Source of the DNA: an uncultured Mediterraneibacter sp.
GTDB lineage: Bacteria; Bacillota; Clostridia; Lachnospirales; Lachnospiraceae
Direction: 5' to 3'
NCBI GenBank assembly: GCA_944376695.1
Contig: CALWDM010000006.1
Coordinates: 1 to 64,000 of the forward strand
Length of the DNA stretch: 64,000 nucleotides
The notes below the pieces were generated by a model. The model was not told the origin of the DNA and ran no database searches. It saw nothing but the letters and a program-made list of their open reading frames with translations. Position numbers and translations under genes: made by a program. Positions 33,146 through 42,186 of the stretch are shown one piece after another. Within the stretch, counting starts at the first letter, position 1; every line of letters begins with the position of its first letter.

Positions 33146-33867
33146 TCAGCTGCCTCCTCAATCCTTTTACTCGCCATTTCATAATAGTTCTTATCAAGCT
33201 CTATACCAATAAAATTCCTATTACACTCTTTTGCAACCACACCTGCAGTTCCACTACCCATGAAAGGATCAAGAATCCAATCACCTTCATTTGAAAGCAC
33301 CTCCACAAAATGCTTTAATAAGCTTTCCGGTTTCTGCGTCGGATGCTTTCCGTACTTTCTTTCACTTACCGGTGTCACGGATGTTTCAACAAAATCATGC
33401 AGAACACTCCCATTATTATTAAATGTTCCTGTCCGTGTTTTGTAAGTGAAATACAACCAGGCTTCTGTTGAATTTACGAAATGCAAATTCATATTTCGTG
33501 GCATTGGATTCTTCTTATGCCAGATTCCAGTTGTCTTGTAATAAAAACCATGCTTTTCAGCCAATCTAATTATAGTTTCGACCTTGATGATAGCCATGAA
33601 GACTATCATTGAGCCGCCCTTCTTCATTACCTTAGCAGCAGACTCAAAGAAATGATCCATTGATTCTGTCCATTCGTCAAATTCCATATCATCCCAACCC
33701 GCTGCTCCGAAATAATTATCTCGCATTTTAGAAAGATTAGTGTCACGGTTCTTCATAAAATTTCCCAAATTATAGGGAGGATCCGTAACTATCAAATCTA
33801 TGGTCGAATCATCAATTTTCTCCATAGCTTTTATGCAATTATCATTAAACAGCTTTATCTCTGCCAT
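33142..33867 (-). CDS. Adenine/N4-cytosine DNA methyltransferase of the LlaJI-like system
   Basis: A 241-residue beta-class methyltransferase: motif IV VTDPPYNLG precedes the motif I region DPFMGSGTAGVVAKECNRNFIGIELDKNYY. The target-recognition part lies between (NMNLHFVNSTEAWLYFTYKT). The classical LlaJI system has two C5 enzymes; here one is replaced by this amino-methyltransferase type. It overlaps the C5 gene by four bases. It is the first enzyme of the operon, 11 bases after the Phd-like gene. Confidence 0.9.
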   Translation of the reverse strand: MAEIKLFNDNCIKAMEKIDDSTIDLIVTDPPYNLGNFMKNRDTNLSKMRDNYFGAAGWDDMEFDEWTESMDHFFESAAKVMKKGGSMIVFMAIIKVETIIRLAEKHGFYYKTTGIWHKKNPMPRNMNLHFVNSTEAWLYFTYKTRTGTFNNNGSVLHDFVETSVTPVSERKYGKHPTQKPESLLKHFVEVLSNEGDWILDPFMGSGTAGVVAKECNRNFIGIELDKNYYEMASKRIEEAAE

Positions 33868-33878
33868 AGCTTTTCTCC

Positions 33879-34079
33879 TTAATATTCGTTGATATCAATG
33901 CCCGCTTTAAGTAGACGTTCATATCGTTCATAAGAAATCACAACCGCTATGGGCTTACCGTTTTTCTGAATAAAAGCCGCTTTATCGTTCTCGGCCAGTC
34001 CTCGAATCAGTTTCGATGCCTGACCACGGTTGAACTCTCCAATATTCAAATGTTCCATCGGAACTAATTCTTTCTTCAT
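33879..34079 (-). CDS. Phd/YefM-like protein heading the restriction operon
   Basis: A 66-residue protein (MKKELVPMEHLNIGEFNRGQ) with the Phd/YefM fold: beta-helix-beta (ASKLIRGLAENDKAAFIQKNGKPIAVVISYERYERLLK). Such proteins are antitoxins and DNA-binding autorepressors. No toxin gene accompanies it; the next genes are the methyltransferases and restriction subunits. It has its own promoter just upstream with TTGTAATT repeats and a palindrome. I infer that it may set the level of the whole operon, a role usually filled by C proteins. Confidence 0.75.
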   Translation of the reverse strand: MKKELVPMEHLNIGEFNRGQASKLIRGLAENDKAAFIQKNGKPIAVVISYERYERLLKAGIDINEY

Positions 34080-34132
34080 TTCGCCCTACTCTCTATCTAT
34101 ATCGTTAACTTTATCGCCTACCTCAACTTGAA

Positions 34133-34161
34133 ATAATACCACAAAATAATTACAATTACAA
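34133..34161 (-). promoter_or_regulatory. Promoter of the Phd-like/LlaJI operon
   Basis: TTGTAA (34161-34156), 17-base spacer, TATTAT (34138-34133) on the minus strand. The -35 box is part of a direct repeat TTGTAATTGTAATT, and the start codon at 34079 follows about 50 bases on. Confidence 0.7.
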
Positions 34162-34189
34162 GCTTTTTTCTTATGAATTTTCACTCTTA

Positions 34190-34205
34190 AATTGTAATTA
34201 CAATT
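34190..34205. promoter_or_regulatory. Perfect 16-base palindrome upstream of the operon promoter
   Basis: AATTGTAATTACAATT, an exact palindrome whose half site also occurs at the -35 region (34148-34161). It is a candidate operator of the Phd-like protein. Confidence 0.55.
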
Positions 34206-34207
34206 TT

Positions 34208-34242
34208 AATGCAGACCCAACAATCATTGCGGGTCTGCATTC
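34208..34242 (-). terminator. Terminator after the ParAB segment
   Basis: AATGCAGACCC (34208-34218) pairs with GGGTCTGCATT (34231-34241). It stands immediately after the stop of the small gene at 34243. The T-tract is weak, so termination may be partial. Confidence 0.6.
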
Positions 34243-34527
34243 TCAAATAAAAAATATACTTTTCCGTCCGTTCATCTGCCACTTATCATGCCCCTTAATC
34301 CTCCGCACCGCCTGCCGCAGCGTATCCGCCCTGCCATGCTGATGATACGGATGTGATGCCTTATGCTTATGAAAGATAACACAGCTGCCTTTCCCTGGAT
34401 ACTCCGGGTTATGGATATACCAGTAATGCCCCGTATTCCGGGACATTACCGTTACATCATATTCATCTGCGACAATGACGGCGAAATACTTCGTATCCAG
34501 GCTTTTCAATTCCTCTTTACTGAACAA
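34243..34527 (-). CDS. Small ICE-type protein, unknown
   Basis: A 94-residue protein (MFSKEELKSLDTKYFAVIVA). It contains TVMSRNTGHYWYIHNPEYPGKGSCVIFHKHKASHPYHQHGRADTL, rich in His and aromatic residues, followed by a basic helix. Proteins of this kind sit after ParB in integrative elements of Lachnospiraceae; their task is unknown. It overlaps the ParB gene by 11 bases. I see no catalytic triad or membrane segment. Confidence 0.65.
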   Translation of the reverse strand: MFSKEELKSLDTKYFAVIVADEYDVTVMSRNTGHYWYIHNPEYPGKGSCVIFHKHKASHPYHQHGRADTLRQAVRRIKGHDKWQMNGRKSIFFI

Positions 34528-35485
34528 TATCCGGCGCCTCCTTTCGGAACCACGCTTCCAATGCTTTTTCTACAATATCTGCCGCTTCCGCTGCCTTCCG
34601 GTCTGCGAAATACTTTTGGTACACTGTTGCCGGAAGCTTAATGTTGACCATCTCTTTTTTCTTCTGACCGGTCCCTGAATCCGCAATTTCCCGGATCTTC
34701 TTCTGCGTAATATTTCCAGACTCCGCCCTGATCGCCGCCGCATTTTTCGGATTCAGCTTCACCTTATCCTCTGACGCCGCGGCCGCCACAGCTTTCTGCT
34801 CTTTCTCCGATAAATATGACAGATCCACAGCCGCCACCAGGGACAATGCGCCATTATCCAGTTCCTCTTTAAATTCAGGGATCAGCTTATCCACCCTCAT
34901 ATATCTTGCGATATTCCTTCCCGTCATGCCGTATTCGTTTCCCAATTCATCCCGGCTTCTGAACTTGTGGACATCATGTCCACAAGTTCCATCCTGTCCG
35001 TTCAGAACAGCAATCTCCTGAAGGATATCATTCCGCTTGCCCTGACTGCTGATCTTTTCATACCGCACTGCCAGGACAGCCGCCTTTTCTGACGGAAGCA
35101 GTTCCGAAAAAGACCGCTGGATCATATTAGTTTCAATTACATAGACAATTGCGTCTTCATCTGACAGGTTCTCTTTCACAATGGCAGGAATTTTGTCAAT
35201 CCCCGCCAGCATCGCCGCCCTTTGCCGATTATGGCCGGAAAGCATCTCATACCCATCTTCCTGTTTCCGGACGATCACCGGATTCAAAACTCCATGCTCC
35301 CGTATGCTCTGAACCATGTCTTCCAGCCGCTCTCCGTCATACAGTCGAAAAGGATGACCATGAAACGGCTTGACCACATCCAGCGGCAGGTACTGGAGAC
35401 CGTTTCCGGACTCCGTCTTTGCCTCATCTGCCGTCATCATATCTACAGCATCAAATATTTTTCTTTTAGGTGCGTTAGCTTTCAT
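34517..35485 (-). CDS. ParB-family partition protein
   Basis: A 322-residue ParB. The N-terminal nucleotide-binding fold is complete: VKPFHGHPFRLYDGERLEDMVQSIREHGVLNPVIVRK and MLSGHNRQRAAMLAGIDKIPAIVKE with GHNRxxA. Then FSELLPSEKAAVLAVRYE and the helix-turn-helix NEYGMTGRNIARYMRVDKLIPEF. It acts with the ParA encoded upstream, overlapping by 11 bases. This pair with a SymE-like gene is the usual opening of Tn1549-like integrative elements, where it helps maintain the excised circle (inference). Confidence 0.93.
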   Translation of the reverse strand: MKANAPKRKIFDAVDMMTADEAKTESGNGLQYLPLDVVKPFHGHPFRLYDGERLEDMVQSIREHGVLNPVIVRKQEDGYEMLSGHNRQRAAMLAGIDKIPAIVKENLSDEDAIVYVIETNMIQRSFSELLPSEKAAVLAVRYEKISSQGKRNDILQEIAVLNGQDGTCGHDVHKFRSRDELGNEYGMTGRNIARYMRVDKLIPEFKEELDNGALSLVAAVDLSYLSEKEQKAVAAAASEDKVKLNPKNAAAIRAESGNITQKKIREIADSGTGQKKKEMVNIKLPATVYQKYFADRKAAEAADIVEKALEAWFRKEAPDIVQ

Positions 35486-36251
35486 ATGCGATCACCTCCT
35501 CTGCCAGCTGCTCATAAGCTCTGCACACCTTACTCTCAGGTGCATACTCGATCAGCGGCTCGCTATAATAAACAGATTCCCCAACCTTCACCGTGTTCGG
35601 AATCTTACTGCCGAAGATACGGATCTGTCCCTGGAAGGTTTCCGCCACCTGTTCCGTGATTGTCTTACACAAGATTGTCCTGGCATCGCACATCGTAAGC
35701 AGGATTCCTGCTACCTCTAATTTCCCGTTAAGACGGCTCTTAATCTTCTTCACTGTTTTAAGGAAATCCTGCAGTCCCATCACCGCCAGCAGCTGCGGAT
35801 TCACGGTTACAATTACCTCATCCGCCGCTGCCATAGCATTTATATTCAGCGCCCCCAAAGACGGACAAGTATCAATCAGGATATAATCATAATCATTTTT
35901 CAGCGGTTTTAAAACCGCTGCCAGCATCCTCTCTGATCCCATCTCCAGTCTCAGTTTCGCCTCCGCCGCAGAAAGACCGATGGATGACGGGATAAAATAT
36001 ACGCCTTTTCTTTCCCGGATATAAGTATCCTGTTCCGGAAATTCTTCATCCTCAATCGCAGCAAGCAGCAGATCTCCGATCGTCACATCAGCATCTTCCG
36101 CCCCAAAGCAGGTGGTCAGATTGGCCTGTGGATCAAAATCCACAGCCAGTACCTTCTTGCCGCATTTCCGCAGGGAGTATGCCAGGTTGAACGCAGTCAC
36201 AGATTTACCGACACCGCCCTTCATTGCTCCAATCATAATGATTTTCCCCAT
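35475..36251 (-). CDS. ParA-family partition ATPase
   Basis: A 258-residue deviant-Walker ATPase: KGGVGKS (about 9-15) in MGKIIMIGAMKGGVGKSVTAFN, switch I VDFDPQANLTT, and IDTCPSLGALNINAM. ATG 36251 is preceded by GGAGGCG; a longer in-frame form would overlap the upstream gene. It moves ParB-bound DNA. It is co-transcribed with ParB. Complete and of normal length. Confidence 0.93.
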   Translation of the reverse strand: MGKIIMIGAMKGGVGKSVTAFNLAYSLRKCGKKVLAVDFDPQANLTTCFGAEDADVTIGDLLLAAIEDEEFPEQDTYIRERKGVYFIPSSIGLSAAEAKLRLEMGSERMLAAVLKPLKNDYDYILIDTCPSLGALNINAMAAADEVIVTVNPQLLAVMGLQDFLKTVKKIKSRLNGKLEVAGILLTMCDARTILCKTITEQVAETFQGQIRIFGSKIPNTVKVGESVYYSEPLIEYAPESKVCRAYEQLAEEVIAYES

Positions 36252-36255
36252 TCTT

Positions 36256-36588
36256 TCACGCCTCCTTTTCCTCATCATCGCCATACTGCCTCATCCTTTC
36301 TGCTACGAACTGGGCATGCAGCTTTTTCTTTTCTGATGCCAATCTCTTCTGCAAAAGCTTTGTCTCCTTCTCCATAAATGACTCTTCTGCCTCCTTCAGC
36401 GCCGTCCATTCCGCATCAGGAGTAATAACAATCCTGCCGTTCTCACAGCTGACAGAAATATATCCGCCGATATCAAACCCCAACTCCCTCAGCCACTGCC
36501 CTTTCAGCACGATTGCCGGCGTTGCTTTATAGTTGTAACCGCTTGTTTCATGAATCTTCATATTTCTGTATGCCTTACTTTTCTTCAT
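36256..36588 (-). CDS. SymE/AbrB-like regulator of the ParAB segment
   Basis: A 110-residue protein. The first half carries a SymE-like swapped-hairpin AbrB fold: TPAIVLKGQWLRELGFDIGGYISVSCENGRIVITPD. The second half is a charged coiled coil (LKEAEESFMEKETKLLQKRLASEKKKL). ATG 36588 follows GGAGG. SymE-like genes are commonly placed first in such ParAB operons of integrative elements, where they probably act in regulation. Four bases separate its stop from the ParA start codon. Confidence 0.75.
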   Translation of the reverse strand: MKKSKAYRNMKIHETSGYNYKATPAIVLKGQWLRELGFDIGGYISVSCENGRIVITPDAEWTALKEAEESFMEKETKLLQKRLASEKKKLHAQFVAERMRQYGDDEEKEA

Positions 36589-36846
36589 CAAATTTCCTCC
36601 ATTGATTGTCTGATTATGGTTGCCTTTCCGGCATCCAGCCGCTTTGAAAAGAAAAAGGACCTCAACCTGCCAGGGAGCATAGCTACCCCGCAGATTAAAG
36701 TCCTATTTTGCTAAAATAGCATCACCCCGCCTTCATGAAGGCATCTCTCGTCCATTCGGGGCCTGGCACCCCTCCGCCTTCGCAGTGCAGGTATTTGATT
36801 GTAAATTCGGCGCCGTCCTCACATCTCAACCTTCCAGTAACAGGTC
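36589..36846. other. Leader of the ParAB segment, no gene seen
   Basis: About 260 bases with several imperfect repeats of AATAGGACTT and a hairpin CTATTTT/AAAATAG near 36703-36720. No open frame has a supported start. It may hold the promoter or end of an integrative element. Confidence 0.4.
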
Positions 36847-36907
36847 AAAAAAATAGGACTTGGTCAGGAAGCCTTTAAAATCGGTCTTCTTCTGACTTGT
36901 CCTATTA
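36847..36907 (-). terminator. Terminator following the truncated hsdR gene
   Basis: Minus strand: AATAGGACAAGTCAG pairs imperfectly with CCTGACCAAGTCCTATT, followed by TTTTTTT. It overlaps the last codons of the truncated hsdR frame. Confidence 0.7.
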
Positions 36908-38438
36908 TATCGTACTCATCGCAGATAATCAGATCATAGTCAGTAACCGACGGCATACTCTCCCCATCATTATACAAAATCCGTTTTACCATTCCCTGAA
37001 CAGTGGCTATCTGAATACGTGTTTCTTTTTCGATCGTCTTATCATCCAAACCTTTAATATTATAAATATCATCCAGAGTCATGAGTTCTTCTAATTTCAC
37101 TTCTTTGAAAACATCCTCTGCCTGTTCGCCTAATGCAGTACGATCAACCAGAAACAATATTCTGCGGAAACGTTCTGTTTTTAAAAAGCGATAAATCATC
37201 CCCAGAATCGTTCTTGTTTTTCCTGTTCCAGTTGCCATAGCCAGCAAAATATTCTGTTTTCCATCCAAAATAGCCTGTTCTGCCGCCTGTACGGCTTTAA
37301 ACTGATATTCTCTCAAAGCCAGTCCGCGTTCATCCTTCAGAAAATCATATTTCATTTCCTGAAGCTTTCGGTTTTTGCTCTCAATATCCTTTTCCAGTAA
37401 TTCCAAAATGCCTTCCGGACTTACCCAGCCATGAAGTGCTTTGGGCACATTATAAGGTTTCCTCAAATCCAAGAACCAGATTCCGGACTTTGTTTCATAC
37501 TGTTTCAGATATGGTCTTCCGTTTGTCGCAAATGTGAACGGGACTTTATAATCTCCCCATGTCCCAATCTGATATGAGCAATCCTCTTCCCGAATATTTT
37601 TCGGATAATCTTTTCCCTGATAATCAATCACAGAAGGAATATCTTTGTGTTCTGCTTTTGCTTCAATAACCCCCACCATTCTGGTTCCCACAAACAATGC
37701 ATAATCTACCCGTCCACGATTTCCAACGGTTGAATCTGTAGGCCACTCAGCTATCGCCATATTGTGTCCTTTCATCGGTCGGGTTCCTTTAGAATATCGA
37801 AGCTTGTTCGTATCGGCTTCCCAGCCGACTTGCCTGAGCTGCTCATCGATCAGATATCTTGTTTCGACCTCTGATCTCTGCCTCTGACTCGCTGCTTCAC
37901 CTGCCCGTTTCAGACGTTCTTCTCTTGGAATATCCTGTGCTTTCTTTGCCTCAAACTCTGCCTGCTGCATTAAAGCAGACTCCTTCTCCCTTTCTCGCTG
38001 CTTATCGGCGACTATAGGATCTTGCCGTTTTATAGGCATAACAAACTCATGGTGTACATAATTATAGTCGCCATAAGTCTGCATAAACCATTCACATAAG
38101 CTATATGCTATCTGAAGAAGTGCTTTTCCATCCTCTACAGACGAATAGTTTTCATGTACTGCAAGATTCCTCTTTTTTCTAAGTTCATGCAATATAGAAA
38201 CTAAATCAGAAGTTAACAGGCCTTCTTTTTGCAGCTTAGTGATCCTCTTCACAGCAGTATTATCCTCAGGGAAACGTATCCGATCATAAGTAAACATCAA
38301 ATTAACAATCGTTTCCCCTATCATTCCCAGTTTCATAAGACATGAATTAGAGTCAGAGAAACAATACTTCTCTGCCAATTGCCCGAAATTTGCCAATACT
38401 GGAAAATCCTTATTTAAAAAATCAAAATTCGATGCCAT
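36864..38438 (-). pseudogene. Truncated type I restriction subunit HsdR
   Basis: 524 residues remain; a complete HsdR is about twice as long. ATG 38438 (MASNFDFLNKDFP) follows GGGAGG. Present are a DUF4145-type N-terminus, the HsdR_N nuclease region (EVETRYLIDEQLRQVGWEADT, GVIEAKAEHKD), Walker A MATGTGKTRT and the start of the DExx box DLIICDE. Directly after DE the sequence changes to YDIIGQVRRRPILKAS and stops inside a terminator hairpin, so the C-terminal half of the motor is lost. No hsdM or hsdS is nearby. The junction at about 36912 marks the edge of the mobile region. Confidence 0.85.
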
Positions 38439-38518
38439 ATTTTTCCTCCCTAAAACTGTCCTGCTTCTGATAATAGTTATTATATGGCATATTTTAAGGC
38501 GATGCAATCCCATAAAAT

Positions 38519-38560
38519 AACAGAGCAGACCCCAGATATATCTCTGATTTCTGCTCTGTT
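38519..38560 (-). terminator. Terminator of the pfl operon
   Basis: AACAGAGCAGA and TCTGCTCTGTT form a long stem around 38519-38560, 42 bases after the pflA stop on the minus strand, followed by TTATTTT. Confidence 0.75.
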
Positions 38561-38601
38561 CTCTTTCTCATAATTTCCACAAAACTGCGTCTGTTGTCCT
38601 G

Positions 38602-39333
38602 TTACTCCTGTCCCGTATGCAGGATCTCATTCGCATTCCTGATCCGCTCTTTTGTCGGCGGTTCGATCCCCGCCAGCGGGTACTCATATCCCAGCTCTTT
38701 CCATTTGTATTCACCAAATGTATGATATGGGAGCACCTCCACCTTTTTGACATTATTTAATGTCTTTATGAAATCACAAAGTTTCTTGAGATACTCATCT
38801 TTGTCGCTTCTTTCCGGCACGAGCACATGTCTGATCCAGATCGGTTTGCCAATCTCAGAGAGATACTGCGCCATGTCCAGGATATTCCTGTTCGTATGTC
38901 CTGTCAGAAGCTTATGCTGCTCATCATCCATATGCTTAATATCCACCAGCAGAAGATCTGTGTACTTCATGAGCTCATTGAATTTTCCAAAAAAAGGCTC
39001 TTCCCTCGTAAAAGGCGCTCCCCCTGTGTCGATCGTCGTGTTGATCCCTTTTTCCTTTGCTTTCCGAAACAGCTCGATCATGAAATCCATCTGGAGCAGG
39101 GGTTCTCCCCCGCTCACCGTGATCCCGCCGCCGTCCTTCCAGTATGATCTGTACCTCAGAGCCTGCGCCAGCAGTTCATCCACGCCCTTCCGCTCTCCCA
39201 TCTGCATGTCCCAGGTATCCGGATTGTGGCAGAACTGGCACCGCATCGGGCATCCAGCGAGAAAAATAACAAAACGCACGCCCGGCCCGTCGACTGAGCC
39301 AAAACTCTCCGTAGAATGGATAAATCCGTTCAT
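38602..39333 (-). CDS. pflA: Pyruvate formate-lyase-activating enzyme
   Basis: A 243-residue radical SAM enzyme that makes the glycyl radical of PflB. The cluster motif is Cys28-x3-Cys32-x2-Cys35 in GCPMRCQFCHNP; GGGITVSGGEPLLQ is the SAM-binding GGE motif. Other conserved stretches are TIDTGGAP, DLLLVDIKHMD and WIRHVLVPE. GAAGGAG precedes the ATG. It follows pflB by 52 bases and is probably co-transcribed from the promoter at 41740. Confidence 0.96.
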   Translation of the reverse strand: MNGFIHSTESFGSVDGPGVRFVIFLAGCPMRCQFCHNPDTWDMQMGERKGVDELLAQALRYRSYWKDGGGITVSGGEPLLQMDFMIELFRKAKEKGINTTIDTGGAPFTREEPFFGKFNELMKYTDLLLVDIKHMDDEQHKLLTGHTNRNILDMAQYLSEIGKPIWIRHVLVPERSDKDEYLKKLCDFIKTLNNVKKVEVLPYHTFGEYKWKELGYEYPLAGIEPPTKERIRNANEILHTGQE

Positions 39334-39385
39334 ATCTACTCCTTCCGGGACGCAGCCAGACGGAATTTGACTGCGTCCCCGAAAA

Positions 39386-41644
39386 TCACATTCTGTTATG
39401 GCAGGTTCTTGCGATTACGTCAAGCTGCTGCTCTCTTGTCAGGTCGATGAACTTCACCGCATATCCGGATACGCGGATCGTGAAGTTTGCGTACTCTTCT
39501 TTTTCCGGATGCTCCATCGCATCAATCAGTTTTTCTGTACCGAATACATTTACGTTCAGATGATGCGCTCCCTGATCAAAGTATCCGTCGAGAACGTGTA
39601 CGAGATTATTCTTGCGCTCATTGTCGTCATGTCCCAGCGCTCCCGGGCTGATCGTCTGTGTATTGGAGATTCCGTCAAGCGCCTGCTCGTACGGCAGCTT
39701 TGCAACAGAGTTAAGGGAAGCAAGAAGTCCGTTCTTCTCTGCGCCATAGGACGGGTTCGCTCCGGGCGCCAGCGGCTCGCCTGCTTTTCTTCCGTCCGGA
39801 AGAGATCCTGTAGCCTTTCCGTAAACCACGTTGGATGTGATCGTAAGGATGGATGTCGTCGGCTCGGAATTTCTGTATGTGTGGCACTTCTTCAGCTTGC
39901 TCATGAATGTGCGCAGCAGCCATACTGCGATCTCATCCGCGCGGTCGTCGTCGTTTCCGTATTTCGGGAAGTCTCCCTCCACCTTATAGTCAACTGCCAG
40001 TCCGTCTTTGTCCCGGATCACCTTTACCTTAGCGTACTTGATCGCGCTTAAGGAATCTACTACGTGTGAAAATCCTGCGATACCTGTCGCGAATGTACGT
40101 CTTACATTTGTATCGATGAGCGCCATTTCAGCCGCCTCATAGTAGTATTTGTCATGCATGTAGTGGATCATGTTCAGTGTATCCACATACAGCTTGGACA
40201 GCCACTCCATCATCTGGTCATATTTCTCCATCACCTCGTCATAGTCAAGGTATTCCGATGTGATCGGTCTGTACAGCGGGGATACCTGCTGTTTTGTCTT
40301 CTCGTCAACGCCGCCGTTGATCGCGTACAGAAGGCATTTTGCAAGGTTCGCGCGGGCTCCGAAGAACTGGATCTCCTTGCCCGTCTCTGTTGCGGATACG
40401 CAGCAGCAGATGGAGTAGTCATCGCCCCATACCGGACGCATCACATCGTCGTTCTCATACTGGATAGAGCTTGTCTTAACAGAAATATACGCCGCGTATT
40501 TCCTGAAGTTCTCCGGCAGGTGTGAGGAATACAGGACTGTCAGATTCGGCTCCGGCGATGGCCCCATATTCTCCAGTGTATGGAGGAAACGGTAATCGTT
40601 CTTTGTTACCATATGGCGTCCGTCCATTCCGATACCCGCCATCTCCAGTGTGGCCCATACCGGATCTCCTGAGAACAGTTCATTATAGGACGGGACCCTT
40701 GCGAACTTCACCATTCTGAACTTCATAACAATGTGATCGATCAGTTCCTGAGCCTGCTCCTCCGTCAGGACTCCCTTCTCCAGGTCTCTCTGGATATAGA
40801 TATCCAGGAATGTGGAAATACGTCCCACACTCATCGCTGCTCCGTTCTGTGTCTTGATCGCCGCAAGATATCCAAAGTACAGCCACTGCACAGCCTCTTT
40901 CGCGTTTGTCGCCGGCCTGGAGATATCATAGCCGTAAGCTTCCGCCATTTCTTTCATTCCATTGAGCGCGTAAATCTGATCCGCGATCTCTTCACGGAGA
41001 CGGAAATCCGTCCCTTTCATCCCATGCCTCTCATACTCAACAAAATCCGACTGCTTCTTCTCAATCAGGTAATCAATACCGTAGAGAGCCACGCGGCGGT
41101 AGTCTCCGACAATGCGCCCCCTTCCGTATGTGTCCGGAAGCCCTGTGATGATCTTATTATGACGTGCTTTCTTCATCTCAGGAGTATAGATATCAAATAC
41201 TGCCTGGTTGTGTGTTTTATGATATTTCGTAAAGATTTCATGCAGTTTTTCACTCGGTGTATAACCGTATGTCGTGCAGGCTTTCTCAGCCATATTGATT
41301 CCGCCATACGGCATAAACGCTCTCTTGAGCGGTTTATCTGTCTGAAGTCCGACTACCTGCTCCAGATCCTTCATCTCTTCGTTGATATATCCCGGTCCAT
41401 ACGCCGTCAGACCAGAAACCACCTCTGTCTCCATATCCAGAACGCCGCCTTTTGCACGCTCCTCCTTCTGAAGCCTGGAGAGCTCTCCCCAAAGTCTGTT
41501 CGTCGCTTCTGTCGGGTCAGCAAGGAACGACTCGTCTCCGTCATACTGAGTATAGTTGTGCTGAATAAAGTCACGCACATTAACCTCCTCTTTCCAGAGA
41601 TGTCCGCTGAAACCTTCCCACTGGTCAAAATTTGCTTTTGCCAT
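39386..41644 (-). CDS. pflB: Formate C-acetyltransferase (pyruvate formate-lyase)
   Basis: A 752-residue glycyl radical enzyme converting pyruvate and CoA to acetyl-CoA and formate in anaerobic metabolism. ATG 41644 ([20 protein letters not shown]) follows GAGGAGG. The catalytic Cys pair is in [13 protein letters not shown] and the radical Gly in [13 protein letters not shown] near the C-terminus. Length is normal. Its promoter carries a Fur-like box immediately upstream of the -35 hexamer, suggesting control by iron or a related Fur-family sensor. Confidence 0.97.
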   Translation of the reverse strand: MAKANFDQWEGFSGHLWKEEVNVRDFIQHNYTQYDGDESFLADPTEATNRLWGELSRLQKEERAKGGVLDMETEVVSGLTAYGPGYINEEMKDLEQVVGLQTDKPLKRAFMPYGGINMAEKACTTYGYTPSEKLHEIFTKYHKTHNQAVFDIYTPEMKKARHNKIITGLPDTYGRGRIVGDYRRVALYGIDYLIEKKQSDFVEYERHGMKGTDFRLREEIADQIYALNGMKEMAEAYGYDISRPATNAKEAVQWLYFGYLAAIKTQNGAAMSVGRISTFLDIYIQRDLEKGVLTEEQAQELIDHIVMKFRMVKFARVPSYNELFSGDPVWATLEMAGIGMDGRHMVTKNDYRFLHTLENMGPSPEPNLTVLYSSHLPENFRKYAAYISVKTSSIQYENDDVMRPVWGDDYSICCCVSATETGKEIQFFGARANLAKCLLYAINGGVDEKTKQQVSPLYRPITSEYLDYDEVMEKYDQMMEWLSKLYVDTLNMIHYMHDKYYYEAAEMALIDTNVRRTFATGIAGFSHVVDSLSAIKYAKVKVIRDKDGLAVDYKVEGDFPKYGNDDDRADEIAVWLLRTFMSKLKKCHTYRNSEPTTSILTITSNVVYGKATGSLPDGRKAGEPLAPGANPSYGAEKNGLLASLNSVAKLPYEQALDGISNTQTISPGALGHDDNERKNNLVHVLDGYFDQGAHHLNVNVFGTEKLIDAMEHPEKEEYANFTIRVSGYAVKFIDLTREQQLDVIARTCHNRM

Positions 41645-41739
41645 TTTCTGAAAACCTCCTCTGAAATCTTTTGTAATGCATTTGCTCAATAAGCCGCACA
41701 CTTTCTTAACTATGCTGTATGTGCCAACTTTCATGCGCT

Positions 41740-41768
41740 AGTATAACATCATGCAAAAGAAAAGACAA
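41740..41768 (-). promoter_or_regulatory. pflB promoter
   Basis: TTGTCT (41768-41763), 17 bases, TATACT (41745-41740), about 100 bases before the pflB ATG. Confidence 0.75.
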
Positions 41769-41778
41769 CCTTTATAAC

Positions 41779-41791
41779 GATAATCATTCTC
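41779..41791. promoter_or_regulatory. Fur-like box upstream of pflB
   Basis: GATAATCATTCTC matches the 6-1-6 Fur pattern GATAAT-N-ATTATC at all but one base and lies just upstream of the -35 box. Confidence 0.55.
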
Positions 41792-41933
41792 AAAAATGGC
41801 CTTGTATCAAATTTTATACAATCACACCTCATTTTCACTACATTTTGTATCTATATAAATACATAAACACTTGATTTTGTGTGATTTTGTGTTACGCTCG
41901 ACCTTATGACAGAATTTCACAATCTCCATTTTT

Positions 41934-42176
41934 ATGGTAAAAAACGGCAATACGACTCAGTGGGGAAAAACCTGTCCGGAAAGCTCTGTCATCGCCGCGG
42001 ATATCGCTTCCTTCTGCCTCTGCCGGGCCTTATCTCAGTGCGGCAACCTGAAAATCGATACCCACCGGGATCATAAGATCATGCAGCATCTGCTGGAAAA
42101 GAACGGGTTCAAATACTGCGGGATCATAAATACAGATGATGGGACTGAGAGGATGGCATATCAAAAAGAAGGATAA
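41934..42176 (+). pseudogene. GNAT acetyltransferase remnant with internal deletion
   Basis: The 80-codon frame joins an early GNAT piece (VKNGNTTQWGKTCPESSVIAADI) to a late piece (NLKIDTHRDHKIMQHLLEKNGFKYCGII). Full-length relatives have about 80 residues between these parts, including the acetyl-CoA loop, and about 20 residues before. The N-terminus and the centre are lost and no ribosome binding site stands before the ATG. It is a decayed copy without the acyl-CoA-binding site. Confidence 0.7.
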
Positions 42177-42186
42177 ATCCAGATTC

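Larger units (their letters stand above)
26304..36912. mobile_element. Composite integrative-element remnant with a defence island
   Basis: Genes typical of integrative elements (ParA, ParB, SymE-like, small unknowns, an SOS unit) flank a CGNR gene and a complete LlaJI-like restriction-modification operon of lower GC content. No relaxase, coupling protein or integrase is visible, so the element is incomplete. Its right edge is the junction in hsdR at about 36912. The left limit is uncertain. Confidence 0.5.
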
